Origin: Hungatella effluvii
Lineage (GTDB): Bacteria > Bacillota > Clostridia > Lachnospirales > Lachnospiraceae
Assembly (NCBI RefSeq): GCF_003201875.1
Contig: NZ_QJKD01000003.1
Location: 186,001 to 250,000 of the forward strand
Direction: 5' to 3'
Length of the DNA stretch: 64,000 nt
The notes beneath the pieces were generated by a model. That model was given only the letters and a program-made list of their open reading frames with translations. It made no database searches and was not told the DNA's origin. A program made the translations under genes and the position numbers. Positions 26,887 to 35,841 of this stretch are shown here, piece by piece (the stretch's first letter is position 1; each line of letters begins with the position of its first letter).

Positions 26887-28122
26887 TTACGGAATCATTC
26901 CTCTCTCTTTCTTCATCTTCAGGATGCGCAGGACGCTTTCCTCGATTCTGCTCTCAGTTATATCTCCGTTTTTCACCGCGTCTTCCAGCGCGGCCGCCGC
27001 TTCCTCTGGATTTGCAGGGCAGAGCAGCATGTCAACGCCTGCCTTGACCGCGCTGCACGCGATCTCGCCGTCCGAATAGAAATCCGTCATAGCCTTCATC
27101 TGAAGTCCGTCCGTGATGATCACGCCGTCAAAGCCAAGCTCCTGCCGCAGCAATTCCGTTACGATCTTATGAGAAAATGGAGCCGGCTGATCGTCGATAT
27201 CCGATAAGATGAGATGGCCGATCATGACCATGTCGCTGTCCGCCTGGATTCCCGCATGGAATGGAAGCAATTCCTTTTCCCTGATCTCTTCCAGCGTCTT
27301 TGTTATAAACACGGCTCCGTAATGGGAGTCTTTCGAGGTATCGCCGTGTCCTGGAAAATGTTTCAGCGCCGTCGCCACTCCGCCCGCATGAAAGCCTTCC
27401 ACCGCGGATGCGACCAGAACGGCCGCCTGCCGGAAATCGTCGCTGTAAGCCCGGTCCCCGATCACCGTGTTCTCCGGATTCGACCACACATCCGCCACCG
27501 GCGCCATGTCGGCGTTAAAGCCCAGCGCGCTCATGTCGGAGGCGATCGTACAGGCATTATTATACGCGGTTTCCGCTCCCTGGTCCTTATAATCCAGCAT
27601 CGGGCCGATCATCGTCGTATTTACCGTGCTCATCAGGCGATTAACTCTCCCGCCCTCTTCGTCGCATGTGAACATCAGAGGGATGGCCGAGTAACTCTGC
27701 GTATTCTCAAGCATCGTCTTCACCTGGTCTTTGCTCCTTAAATTGGGCTTGCTGTACAGAATTCCGCCCACCGGCATTGCCTGCAGGGCCTTTTTCGTGG
27801 TGTCGCCCGCCGCAGTCACCGCTTCCACACCTGTGATGCTCTCCGGAGTTACGACCAGCATCTGGCATATTTTTTCGTGCAGGGTCATTTGGGACAGAAG
27901 GCTTTGGAGCGTGGGATCGGCGCTTTCTGGGGATGGGTCCGATGGAGCGGGATTGCTGCTGGCTTCTCTTGTTGGAGGGGAGGGGCTGGCCTCTGCTGAC
28001 AGGGAGGCGCTGCGGTCGCGGTTACTCTCTGCATCCATCGACGTACCGCCGCCTTTCGCACTGCAGGCGGTAAGCAGCAGAATCAGGGCACCTGTCAATC
28101 CTATTAATACTCTTTTTTGCAT
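26887..28122 (-). CDS. GH3 beta-N-acetylglucosaminidase lipoprotein, NagZ-like
   Basis: A 411-residue lipoprotein: signal with lipobox LLTAC, a Ser/Pro/Glu-rich linker to about residue 75, then a single GH3 TIM-barrel. The NagZ subfamily motif KHFPGHGDTSKDSHYGAV carries the His-Asp pair used as acid-base in this family, and the nucleophile Asp is in VIITDGLQM. It should cleave GlcNAc from peptidoglycan or chitooligosaccharides outside the cell, in wall recycling. GAGGAA precedes the ATG. It is transcribed alone or after the carbonic anhydrase gene; a hairpin separates the two. Confidence 0.9.
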   Translation of the reverse strand: MQKRVLIGLTGALILLLTACSAKGGGTSMDAESNRDRSASLSAEASPSPPTREASSNPAPSDPSPESADPTLQSLLSQMTLHEKICQMLVVTPESITGVEAVTAAGDTTKKALQAMPVGGILYSKPNLRSKDQVKTMLENTQSYSAIPLMFTCDEEGGRVNRLMSTVNTTMIGPMLDYKDQGAETAYNNACTIASDMSALGFNADMAPVADVWSNPENTVIGDRAYSDDFRQAAVLVASAVEGFHAGGVATALKHFPGHGDTSKDSHYGAVFITKTLEEIREKELLPFHAGIQADSDMVMIGHLILSDIDDQPAPFSHKIVTELLRQELGFDGVIITDGLQMKAMTDFYSDGEIACSAVKAGVDMLLCPANPEEAAAALEDAVKNGDITESRIEESVLRILKMKKERGMIP

Positions 28123-28200
28123 CTTTTATATTCCTCGTCTTGTCTTATTTCGTTTGCGTCTTGTTATACGTTCATAAGTAAAACTTTACTCGAAAAATAT

Positions 28201-28237
28201 CAGGGAATGAAAAGGACGTTTTCCTTCTCATTCCCTG
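28201..28237 (-). terminator. Terminator after the carbonic anhydrase gene
   Basis: CAGGGAATGAAAAGGA and its partner form a 16-bp stem with one mismatch; on the minus strand ATATTTTTC follows shortly. It lies 45 bp past the anhydrase stop. Confidence 0.7.
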
Positions 28238-28281
28238 TCTAGCAGTCCGTACTGCTCTGCGCAATGCAGTGCCAGATTGAA

Positions 28282-28824
28282 CTACGAAAGCGAGCTCAGC
28301 TCACCTGTCACCGAATCCATCATAAATCCCCGAATCACAATATCCTTCGGCATCAGCGGATGGTTTTTCAAGCTTTCTACCGACTCTTTCACGGCTTCCT
28401 CCGCTGACTCGAAACCGCCCAGCCATTGTTCCAGAGAGATTCCGCTCTTTCGGATGATATCGATATGCTCCTTCGGAATTCCCCGTGACTCCAGCTTCGC
28501 CACCATCTTTTCACCGTCCATGCCCTGGACGCCGCAGTCTGTGTGGCCGATTACCATGATCTCCTCTACGCCCAGTTCCAGGATCGCCACCAGAAGACTT
28601 CGCACCGCGCTGCCGTAAGGATGGCTGATTACACCGCCAGCGTTTTTTATAATCTTGGCGTCTCCATTGCGAATTCCCAGCGCAGCCGGAAGCAGCTCCG
28701 TCAGCCTCGTATCCATACAGGTCAGTATTGCCAGCTTCTTGTCCGGATATTTGCTGGTTTCGTATGGCTCATAGCCTCTTTCAGCCACGAATTTCCGGTT
28801 GTGCATTATTATGTCTTCTATCAT
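28282..28824 (-). CDS. Beta-class carbonic anhydrase
   Basis: A 180-residue zinc enzyme that interconverts CO2 and bicarbonate. The zinc ligands Cys36 (in LTCMDTR, with the Asp-Arg dyad D38/R40), His94 and Cys97 (in GHTDCGV) are all present. Length and order fit the type II-like small beta anhydrases of Gram-positive bacteria. GGAGG precedes the ATG at 28824. Transcribed alone, with a terminator downstream. Confidence 0.93.
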   Translation of the reverse strand: MIEDIIMHNRKFVAERGYEPYETSKYPDKKLAILTCMDTRLTELLPAALGIRNGDAKIIKNAGGVISHPYGSAVRSLLVAILELGVEEIMVIGHTDCGVQGMDGEKMVAKLESRGIPKEHIDIIRKSGISLEQWLGGFESAEEAVKESVESLKNHPLMPKDIVIRGFMMDSVTGELSSLS

Positions 28825-29121
28825 CGCGCTATTTCCTCCTGTCTATTTCTACACATTATAATCAATTCAGAGGAATGTTGCAAGTGTTCTGATGATGATC
28901 CTGTATTCTGATGACACTCCTGACACCACCGTTTCCCCGATCCCCAATTCCCCAAATAACGCCACACCGTTCACGCTCCCTGCGCACCCTATCCATACGG
29001 CGATAGACAGAACCAATCCCCTCATGATATAATGACACCACTAAATCCGCAGATCATACTGTGCGATAAAGCGTCCTCAAAAAGGATTACAGAACATGGA
29101 CCTGGGAGGTTATACAAGCAG

Positions 29122-29805
29122 ATGGAAAACCAACAGCTTTTAGCGGAGTTTGAACAGCTGAAGACCCTGGAAGGAAGCGCGCTTCACACCTTTAAGCGTG
29201 GTGAGATCATCATTCGGCAGGGTGAACCGGTAAACTATATCTATTATCTGACCGATGGAACGTGCTATCGCTCCGCGATCACGGAACAGGGCGAGGAGTA
29301 TTTCTACTGGATACGGAGCTCCGGAAACGTCATCGACTCCCTGCTGGGCGTATTCTCCCTGTACGGCTACGGATATTCCGGAAGCAGCATTACGGCCAAA
29401 AGCGACTGCACCTGCTATCGGATTCCCGGTGACATTTTTCTGAAATTTGCGGATACAAGCCCGGTTCTGCTGCGCAGTCTTCTGGAACGATGCCTGCGCC
29501 AGTACGGCGACTTAGACAAAATGTTCCACTCCTACAAGGAACACAAGGCAGGCGAACAGGTCGCTCACGTCCTCCTGGAGGGATGTGGATACGGAGAGAA
29601 AGGCAGCACTCTCCCCGCGACGTTCAGCTACGATTTTATCAGCCGGAAAACCGCACTTCACCGGGTCACCGTGGCCCGGGTTCTCCGCTACTTCAAAGAA
29701 CACGAAATTATCCGCAGGGATGGCCGAAAGATCGTCATCCTGAATCAGGAAGAACTCGAACGCATTGCGGACGGGAAACAGGTGAAATACTATTTGCCAA
29801 GATAA
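29122..29805 (+). CDS. Crp/Fnr-family transcriptional regulator
   Basis: A 227-residue regulator: a cyclic-nucleotide-binding-like beta-barrel (LHTFKRGEIIIRQGEPVNYI at about residues 17-36, then YLTDGTCYRSAITEQGEEYF) and a C-terminal winged helix (FSYDFISRKTALHRVTVARV, LRYFKEHEIIRRDG). No Fe-S cysteine cluster of the Fnr type is seen at the N-terminus. The ATG at 29122 is chosen over an upstream frame because GGGAGG lies before it and it starts at the expected place; the spacing (12) is long. It lies just before a permease and sulfotransferase operon whose promoter region holds a GTA-N8-TAC palindrome, so it probably controls them. Confidence 0.85.
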   Translation: MENQQLLAEFEQLKTLEGSALHTFKRGEIIIRQGEPVNYIYYLTDGTCYRSAITEQGEEYFYWIRSSGNVIDSLLGVFSLYGYGYSGSSITAKSDCTCYRIPGDIFLKFADTSPVLLRSLLERCLRQYGDLDKMFHSYKEHKAGEQVAHVLLEGCGYGEKGSTLPATFSYDFISRKTALHRVTVARVLRYFKEHEIIRRDGRKIVILNQEELERIADGKQVKYYLPR

Positions 29806-29829
29806 CAGGCTGGGGACTCCCGGCCTGTT
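29804..29829 (+). terminator. Terminator after the Crp/Fnr gene
   Basis: AACAGGC and GCCTGTT flank a short G/C loop and are followed by TTATTTT. The hairpin overlaps the stop codon of the regulator. Confidence 0.7.
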
Positions 29830-29857
29830 TTATTTTGATTCATATTGTTTTAACCAT

Positions 29858-29877
29858 TTAGTATCACATGCTACTAA
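29858..29877. promoter_or_regulatory. Candidate Crp/Fnr-type operator before the permease gene
   Basis: TTAGTA-N8-TACTAA is a perfect 6-bp inverted repeat with the GTA-N8-TAC core known for the NtcA branch of the Crp/Fnr family. It lies about 86 bp before the permease start and 52 bp after the regulator gene. Confidence 0.5.
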
Positions 29878-29962
29878 TCAATCCCCATACGATTTGATAT
29901 GATGAGATCACGATATATCGGATGTTAAAAAAATAACGATAACAGCTAAGGGGGATATTGCA

Positions 29963-31423
29963 ATGGGTAAAGATGAGAAAGGGAAAAACAAAAGCTGGCT
30001 GAAGCACTTTGCCGGAACGCTGGCTGGTCCGGCCATATTTTTCCTGATCTGCTGGCTTCCGTTTTTTCGGGAAATGAATCAGGAAGCCGTCTATGTACTG
30101 GCCGTATTCGGCTGGTTTGTGGCCTGGGTGATTGCGGCTCCATTTTCATGGGGAATCAGCGCTCTGGTGCCGTTAGTGGTCCTGCCGCTCACCGGGATGG
30201 ATTTCATGGCGGTGGCCGGAATCTATGGACAGGGAACCATGTTTCTCTGTATCGCCGTTCTGCTGATCGGTGAGGCGATAAGCAAACACGGGCTGGGCAA
30301 AAGGATCGCTGTCACGATTCTCTCGATGAAGTGGATCGATGGCCGATTCAGCCGTTTTCTGTTTGTATTTATGATGATGCTCTTCTGCCTGCTGCCGATT
30401 CTGATGTCCGGCGCAACCTTTATGATGTTCTCCTTAACCACATCGACTGTGGCCTATTTACTGGAGGAGTGCAAAAAGAATCAGCTTAATGTCAGTGAAA
30501 ACCGCCTGCGAGCTGCGATGGGCTGCGGCCTGCTCTATGCGTTCTTTGCCGCATTTATGACCACGATACCGGTCTACACGCACAATACCGTCAATGTGGG
30601 CCTGTTAAAACAGATCAACGGAATCGACGTTTCCTTCTTCCAGTGGATGATCCCCGGCGTCATCATAGGGCTGGTTACACTTCTGGCCTTATATATGGTA
30701 ATCCGGCTGATGAATCCGATCGGCGAGGATAAGCTGTTCAGCGATCCGGAGTATTTTAAGAAGCAGAAGGCGGAACTGGGGAACATGTCACTGGGCGAAA
30801 TCATGAGCCTGATTCTCTTCCTGGTCCTGCTGGTTTTATGGGTGCTTCCGAGCGTCGTAACGCTTCCTGAGGGAATCGCCTCCTGGCTTAACATGTACTG
30901 GGTTGCCATCGCCGGAGTCATCGCGGCATTTATTCTTCCCGCCGACCGTGAGAAAAAGGAAGCACTTCTGACTGCCAGCGATTTTAAGAAGCTGGACTGG
31001 AACATGTTCCTTCTGGTGGCCTGCGGTATCGGTCTGACGGGCCTCTTGAAGACAACCGGTTTTACGGAATTCGTATCCGCGAAGCTGGCCGGTGTCAGCG
31101 GCTCCGGTCTCGTCGCTCTGGCCGCATTTGGCACCACCGGAATTACCAGTTTCATGTCAGGCCTGGCCACAGACATGATTCTCATGAATATCATTCTTCC
31201 CGTGATCGGAGCCACCGGAATCCATCCGCTTGTGATCGCCAAGATCTGCGCCGGCCTTGGAATGACACTTATTTTCCCGTGGGGAGGCTTCATGCCTGCC
31301 ATGTGTTTCAGTTTAAGCGGCATGCAGGTAAAAGATGTAATCCGCATGGGTATTGCAGCTACAATTGTGGCCATGTTTATCGTCACTTTCGGCAACCTGA
31401 TTCTGGTGCCGCTGTTCGTATAG
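29963..31423 (+). CDS. DASS/SLC13-family anion permease
   Basis: A 486-residue membrane protein with about 12-13 hydrophobic segments, of the divalent anion:Na+ symporter (DASS/SLC13, CitT-like) family. These import sulfate, dicarboxylates or related anions. The two halves each carry a re-entrant-type region, for example SGATFMMFSLTTSTVAYLL and FGTTGITSFMSGLATDMIL. It is followed after 15 bp by an aryl-sulfate sulfotransferase gene and preceded by a Crp/Fnr gene, so an aryl sulfate or sulfate is a likely substrate. GGGGG lies 8 bases before the ATG. Confidence 0.85.
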   Translation: MGKDEKGKNKSWLKHFAGTLAGPAIFFLICWLPFFREMNQEAVYVLAVFGWFVAWVIAAPFSWGISALVPLVVLPLTGMDFMAVAGIYGQGTMFLCIAVLLIGEAISKHGLGKRIAVTILSMKWIDGRFSRFLFVFMMMLFCLLPILMSGATFMMFSLTTSTVAYLLEECKKNQLNVSENRLRAAMGCGLLYAFFAAFMTTIPVYTHNTVNVGLLKQINGIDVSFFQWMIPGVIIGLVTLLALYMVIRLMNPIGEDKLFSDPEYFKKQKAELGNMSLGEIMSLILFLVLLVLWVLPSVVTLPEGIASWLNMYWVAIAGVIAAFILPADREKKEALLTASDFKKLDWNMFLLVACGIGLTGLLKTTGFTEFVSAKLAGVSGSGLVALAAFGTTGITSFMSGLATDMILMNIILPVIGATGIHPLVIAKICAGLGMTLIFPWGGFMPAMCFSLSGMQVKDVIRMGIAATIVAMFIVTFGNLILVPLFV

Positions 31424-31438
31424 AAGGAGGGAGTTACC

Positions 31439-33301
31439 ATGTCAGCAGTACATAAAAAAATAGAACACATCATAGAGTCTCAGTTTAAGGCGGAGGAAAC
31501 ATTTCTGGCTGAATACAGGAGGGGAACATATACTTTTGAGCAGCCGTTTACAGTAGAAAATCCATACCTGATCGCCCCTCTCACCGCTCTGATCCTGTTT
31601 GAAACAGAGAAGGAAGAAGCCATCACTGTAACAGTAAAAGGGACTGAAACATACGGTGATTTCCATTTCACCACGAAAAAGGAACGCAGTCACACAATAC
31701 CCGTTTACGGCTTATATGCAGACGCCGAAAATACCGTGATCCTATCCGATGAATCGGGCGCGGAATCCCGTGTAATCATCCGCACAAGACCGCTTCCTGA
31801 GCTGGTAAAGCGACCTGCCTATGTAAAGGAAAACGGGCCTCATATGGCAGAACAGCTGATGTTTTTAAGCCCCACCTCCGACGCTTTAATTGCAGGCTAC
31901 GATTACAGGGGCGACTGCCGTTGGTACTGCAGTCTGAATATCGTATTTGCCGTTCACAGACTTGCTAACGGCAATATTCTGATCGGGACGGAGCGGCTGG
32001 TCGCTCCGCCCTACAATACAAGCGGCCTATATGAGATGAGCCTGATCGGAAAAATCTACACAGAATACCGGATTCCCGGCTCCTATCATCATGACCACGC
32101 AGAGCTTCCCAATGGCGATATCATCGCCCTGACCCAGGATCTGGGAAGCGGCAGTGTAGAGGACGTGGTGGTTCTGCTCGACCGTCGGACCGGGGATGTC
32201 AAAAAGACATGGGATTTAAAAGATGTCCTGCCCATGGGTGCGGGAGCCGTCAGCAGGAATCAGAACGGCTACGACTGGTTTCACAACAACGCGGTGTGGT
32301 ACGATGAGAAGACAAACAGTCTGAGTCTGTCCGGCAGAAATGAGGACGCCGTAGTCAACCTCGACTTTGAGACAGGAAAGATCAACTGGATTCTGGGCGA
32401 CCCGGAATGCTGGCCGAAGGAGATGACGGATCGGTACTTTTTCCGTACAGACGATGAGACTCTGGAATGGTGCTACGGGCAGCACGCCTGTCAGATTCTT
32501 CCGGATGGCGACATCATGCTCTTTGATAACGGGTGCTGGAGAAAGAAGAGCGATCCGGAGTGGTATCCGGAGGGGGAACGCTACTCCAGAGGCGTCCGGT
32601 ATGAGATCGACACAGCTCAAATGACCATACGTCAGAAATGGCAGTATGGAAAAGAGCGCGGAGAGGAAGTATTCTCTCCGAATATTTCCAATATTGACTA
32701 CTACGGAGAAGGCTGTTACCTGGTTCATTTTGGAAGCAACGGCCATGTAAATGGAAAGGTCTGTACCCGTACGCCGATGGCCCATTTAGCCGAGGGTGAG
32801 GTGACCTTTAATTCTGTCTCCGTAGAGCTTGTGAATGACGAGGTCATGTATGAACTCCGTCTTCCCGCCAGCTATTTCCGTGCGAAGAAGCTGCCTCTCT
32901 ACTGTGAGGAAGAAACCCTGGTGTTCGGTTCCGGGAAACAAATGGGCCGCCTGGGTGTAACAGAGGAATTCGAGACGGAGGTACCGGCGGAATGCGGCGG
33001 TGAAATTCCTGATTCCCTCTGTCTCGAAATCAGAGAAGAAAACGACCGCTTTATCCTTCACGGTAAATTTGAAAATGGCCAGATCGTCATGGTCCTCCTG
33101 GAAAATGGCGGAGAACACCACCGCTACTTCGTACCTACCACAAAGCACGCATTCTCTTCCATCTGCGTCGGCACCTTCATCGAACACGATGAACGGATCG
33201 TCAGCCACCCGATCAATAAAGAGGGGCTGAAAGGGTGCTATGTGATAAAGGTGCTGGTGGAAGATAAGATTTACGAGACCGGAATTTCCGTAGAGTGCTG
33301 A
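31439..33301 (+). CDS. Aryl-sulfate sulfotransferase (ASST)
   Basis: A 620-residue enzyme of the arylsulfotransferase family, which moves sulfate from one phenol to another without PAPS. It is a six-bladed propeller type. Candidate catalytic residues are H282 in DWFHNNAVW (H282 likely corresponds to the first catalytic His), R300 in SGRNEDA, H349 in QHACQILPDGDIMLFDNG, and H430/H436 in YLVHFGSNGHV. Residues 1-130 form a beta-rich domain and the C-terminal part from about 460 adds another. The N-terminus (MSAVHKKIEHIIESQ) shows no signal peptide, unlike the periplasmic E. coli enzyme, so it should work in the cytoplasm. It lies 15 bp after an anion permease that could bring in the donor. GGAGG precedes the ATG. 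Confidence 0.87.
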   Translation: MSAVHKKIEHIIESQFKAEETFLAEYRRGTYTFEQPFTVENPYLIAPLTALILFETEKEEAITVTVKGTETYGDFHFTTKKERSHTIPVYGLYADAENTVILSDESGAESRVIIRTRPLPELVKRPAYVKENGPHMAEQLMFLSPTSDALIAGYDYRGDCRWYCSLNIVFAVHRLANGNILIGTERLVAPPYNTSGLYEMSLIGKIYTEYRIPGSYHHDHAELPNGDIIALTQDLGSGSVEDVVVLLDRRTGDVKKTWDLKDVLPMGAGAVSRNQNGYDWFHNNAVWYDEKTNSLSLSGRNEDAVVNLDFETGKINWILGDPECWPKEMTDRYFFRTDDETLEWCYGQHACQILPDGDIMLFDNGCWRKKSDPEWYPEGERYSRGVRYEIDTAQMTIRQKWQYGKERGEEVFSPNISNIDYYGEGCYLVHFGSNGHVNGKVCTRTPMAHLAEGEVTFNSVSVELVNDEVMYELRLPASYFRAKKLPLYCEEETLVFGSGKQMGRLGVTEEFETEVPAECGGEIPDSLCLEIREENDRFILHGKFENGQIVMVLLENGGEHHRYFVPTTKHAFSSICVGTFIEHDERIVSHPINKEGLKGCYVIKVLVEDKIYETGISVEC

Positions 33302-33334
33302 CGGAAATATAAATCAATAGATTTGAATCAGGAG

Positions 33335-33360
33335 CTCCCACTGTACAATAACAGCGGGAG
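33335..33360 (+). terminator. Terminator after the sulfotransferase gene
   Basis: CTCCCACTGT and ACAGCGGGAG form a 10-bp stem with one mismatch, followed by TTTTAT. Confidence 0.75.
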
Positions 33361-33551
33361 TTTTATATTTCATATTTTTAAGGATATTTTTTCACAATTA
33401 CTGTACAGTTCGAAACGTTTTTGTTAAATTTCAGCGCACAACATTGCCCGACAGTTACAATTGTGATATAGTTATAATCAAATAAGTTGATTACGTAACT
33501 TTTTCATATGTTTTAACTTGATAAAAGAAATGGAAAACAGAGGATAACGCG

Positions 33552-34844
33552 ATGGCTGGTTTAAAAAATGAGCAGTGGATAAGAGCACGTTATGAAGAAG
33601 TCTGCAGGAATAATCCGGAGGAATACGCCCTGATCAGCATGAAGATTAAGCGTTTTCGAATATTCAACCGGCTGTTTGGATGGGAAGCCGGGGATGAGTT
33701 GATTGCCAGAATCTATGACTGTGTTGAATCCTGGCTGAAGCCGGAGGAATACATTGCGCATATCCGTTCCGGCTACTATCTCCTCCTGGTTCATATGCCG
33801 GAGGACTATGACGATATCTTTCATTATATCCTTGAAATTAACAGCAGGATCCGCGACTGGCCCTATGATGAAAAATACGGAAAAATATACATGGGCTACG
33901 GTATTTTCCGGCTGGAAACCAATCCACCTGACTTTCTTACCGCACAGTACAATGCCGATATCTGCCGCACAGAGAGTGCCGAATGCTGCCTGCGCAATTC
34001 TCATTTTGAAGTATACGGACTTACATACCACGATGCAAACCTGGGAAACTATAATATGGAGCAGGATTTCCGGCCGGCGATCGAACGGGAGGACTTTAAG
34101 CTCTATCTCCAGCCCAAAGTTGATCTGCGCACAGGAGAAATCACGGAGGCCGAGGCTCTGGTACGCTGGATCGATCCCGTAAAAGGCATGATCCCGGTTG
34201 GTGAATTTCTGCCGGAGCTGGAAAAGAATGGATTGATCGGCGATCTGGACTTATACATGTTTCAGCATGTATGCAGCACCATTAACCGCTGGCTTGAAAT
34301 CTATGGAAGAAAGATCAAAATCAGCGTCAATCTCTCCAGCAACATGTTTAACTACCGCTATTTTCTTGACGAGTACAAACGTATTTACGAAAAAGTTCCC
34401 TGTCCCAAGGATTGTATTGAATTTGAGCTTCTGGAAAGCATCGTATTAAACCAGCTGGATCTGGTGCAGAAGGTCGCGGAACAGCTGCGGGATTACGGTT
34501 TTGCCTGTTCGCTGGACGATTTCGGAAGCGGCTACTCCTCGTTCAGCGTGCTGACCAACACGGCGCTTAAGACCTTGAAGATTGACCGCTCACTGTTCCG
34601 TAATTACTCCGATCCCAGAGAACGGGTTCTGGTCCGCCACATCGTCGAGACAGCCAAGGAACTGGACTTAAAGATCGTCGCCAAGGGAATCGAAACAAGA
34701 GAATACGTGGACTTCTTAAAGGGGCTCGGATGCGATTATATACAGGGATTTATCTTCTATAAGCCCATGCCTGTGGGGGAATTTGAACAGCGGTTTTTGC
34801 GGAATCATGAGCGGGCGCAGGTTGCGCCGCAGAGCATAGAATAA
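33552..34844 (+). CDS. EAL-domain c-di-GMP phosphodiesterase with a degenerate GGDEF domain
   Basis: A 430-residue soluble protein. The first 160 residues have a GGDEF-like fold but the catalytic motif is replaced by RSGYY, so it cannot be a cyclase. The EAL domain from about 180 keeps the catalytic motifs: EAEALVRW, NLSSN, FELLES, LDDFGSGYSS, LKIDRS, and KGIETREY, ending in the usual QGFIFYKPMP. It should hydrolyse c-di-GMP. Transcribed alone with a strong terminator after it; a TATAAT at 33473-33478 is the likely -10, with no good -35. AGAGGA precedes the ATG. Confidence 0.9.
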   Translation: MAGLKNEQWIRARYEEVCRNNPEEYALISMKIKRFRIFNRLFGWEAGDELIARIYDCVESWLKPEEYIAHIRSGYYLLLVHMPEDYDDIFHYILEINSRIRDWPYDEKYGKIYMGYGIFRLETNPPDFLTAQYNADICRTESAECCLRNSHFEVYGLTYHDANLGNYNMEQDFRPAIEREDFKLYLQPKVDLRTGEITEAEALVRWIDPVKGMIPVGEFLPELEKNGLIGDLDLYMFQHVCSTINRWLEIYGRKIKISVNLSSNMFNYRYFLDEYKRIYEKVPCPKDCIEFELLESIVLNQLDLVQKVAEQLRDYGFACSLDDFGSGYSSFSVLTNTALKTLKIDRSLFRNYSDPRERVLVRHIVETAKELDLKIVAKGIETREYVDFLKGLGCDYIQGFIFYKPMPVGEFEQRFLRNHERAQVAPQSIE

Positions 34845-34846
34845 CC

Positions 34847-34892
34847 AAAAGTGGTCATTAAATCTCTCACCAGGGATTTAATGACCACTTTT
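34847..34892. terminator. Strong bidirectional terminator
   Basis: AAAAGTGGTCATTAAATC and its perfect complement form an 18-bp stem with a 10-nt loop, flanked by A and T runs. It separates the EAL gene from the end of the glycosidase remnant on the other strand. Confidence 0.85.
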
Positions 34893-34907
34893 CTTTTATA
34901 TCTGTAT

Positions 34908-35650
34908 CTATTCCTCTAATAAAACCTGCAGACCTTCCCCCCTGTTATAACGGCTTCCGTCCCTGTCATACAGGATTGTATATGTTTTTCCATGAATCTC
35001 TACCCCCTCCAGCAGGAAATACTCCCATCCCTCCGGGATCAGCGGCTTCACTGCCGGCGGCTCCTGGCTGGGATCGATCCGCGGTGCGAAGGCCAGCCTT
35101 TCCCAAGAAATTCTCCTCCCGCGTCAGGTAATAAAACGCCTTTTCATATCCCGCGTCCGGCAAATTAAAATACCAGGGAATGTATCCGATCAGTTCCTTC
35201 ACATTTCTGTCTGCCGGTATATCTTCAAAATCCATCGTGCCGCACGAAATGAAACATTTCTCCTTACAATCGATCTCCGCCGGAATCACCTGAAAGAAAT
35301 CGCCGTTCCAGAGACTGTTCTGCACACTTTCCTTCAGCTTCTCTGCCGTCTTTGCAAACCGGGAGGCCGTCACCTCTTTCCCAGCTTTTTCCGCCAGCCG
35401 GGATATGGCGGCAGCATCCGCGTAAAGATAGGAGTTTAATGTCGGCCGGAATCCGGATCCGCTGATGGAACACTCCATGGCATCCCGGTCATCGATCGAC
35501 CAGTATAAGCCGTTATCCCTCCGATGCTCTTTTGTCCACCACTCAAAATTCGAGATCAGATCGTCCAGCATTTCAATTCCAAATCCATAGTCTTCCAGCA
35601 CACTACAGTAGTCCCATACTGCGTCGGCAATCCACGTGCTGTAAGACCGG
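34908..35650 (-). pseudogene. Remnant of an MGH1/GH63-like glycosidase gene
   Basis: The frame reading from 35650 down holds TWIADAVWDYCSVLEDYG, then NGLYWSIDDRDAMECSISG and GYIPWYFNLPDAGYEKA, which resemble the catalytic domain of MGH1-like (alpha/alpha)6 glycosidases; the 5' part is missing. Near 35100, after ENFLGK, the sequence leaves the frame; in the next frame it reads on as LAFAPRIDPSQEPPAV, then YTILYDRDGSRYNRGEGLQV, and stops at 34908, which looks like a family C-terminus. The middle of the protein is therefore deleted. At its other end it joins an AraC tail on the opposite strand. The gene is dead. It lies at the end of the sulfated-glycan operon. Confidence 0.75.
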
Positions 35651-35809
35651 ACATCTCCGCTCCCTCTCAGCCAGAAACAGAAGTATATCGCCCAGAAGCT
35701 GGGATACCACGACAGCCATAACTTCATGAAAATCTATAAGCGGGAAACCGGGCTGACGCCATCGGAATACAGGAATTCCTTTCCCAACCGGCTGCGGTAC
35801 GATACTTGA
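35645..35809 (+). pseudogene. C-terminal tail of an AraC-family regulator gene
   Basis: 54 codons on the plus strand give the second helix-turn-helix of an AraC protein: YIAQKLGYHDSHNFMKIYK followed by RETGLTPSEYR, then a short tail and a stop. The rest of the gene is missing; there is a stop codon in frame just before. It overlaps the glycosidase remnant for only a few bases, on the other strand, so one breakpoint near 35650 ended both genes. Confidence 0.8.
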
Positions 35810-35841
35810 GGCACCGCAGCCGCCGCAATCATTTATCCAGC

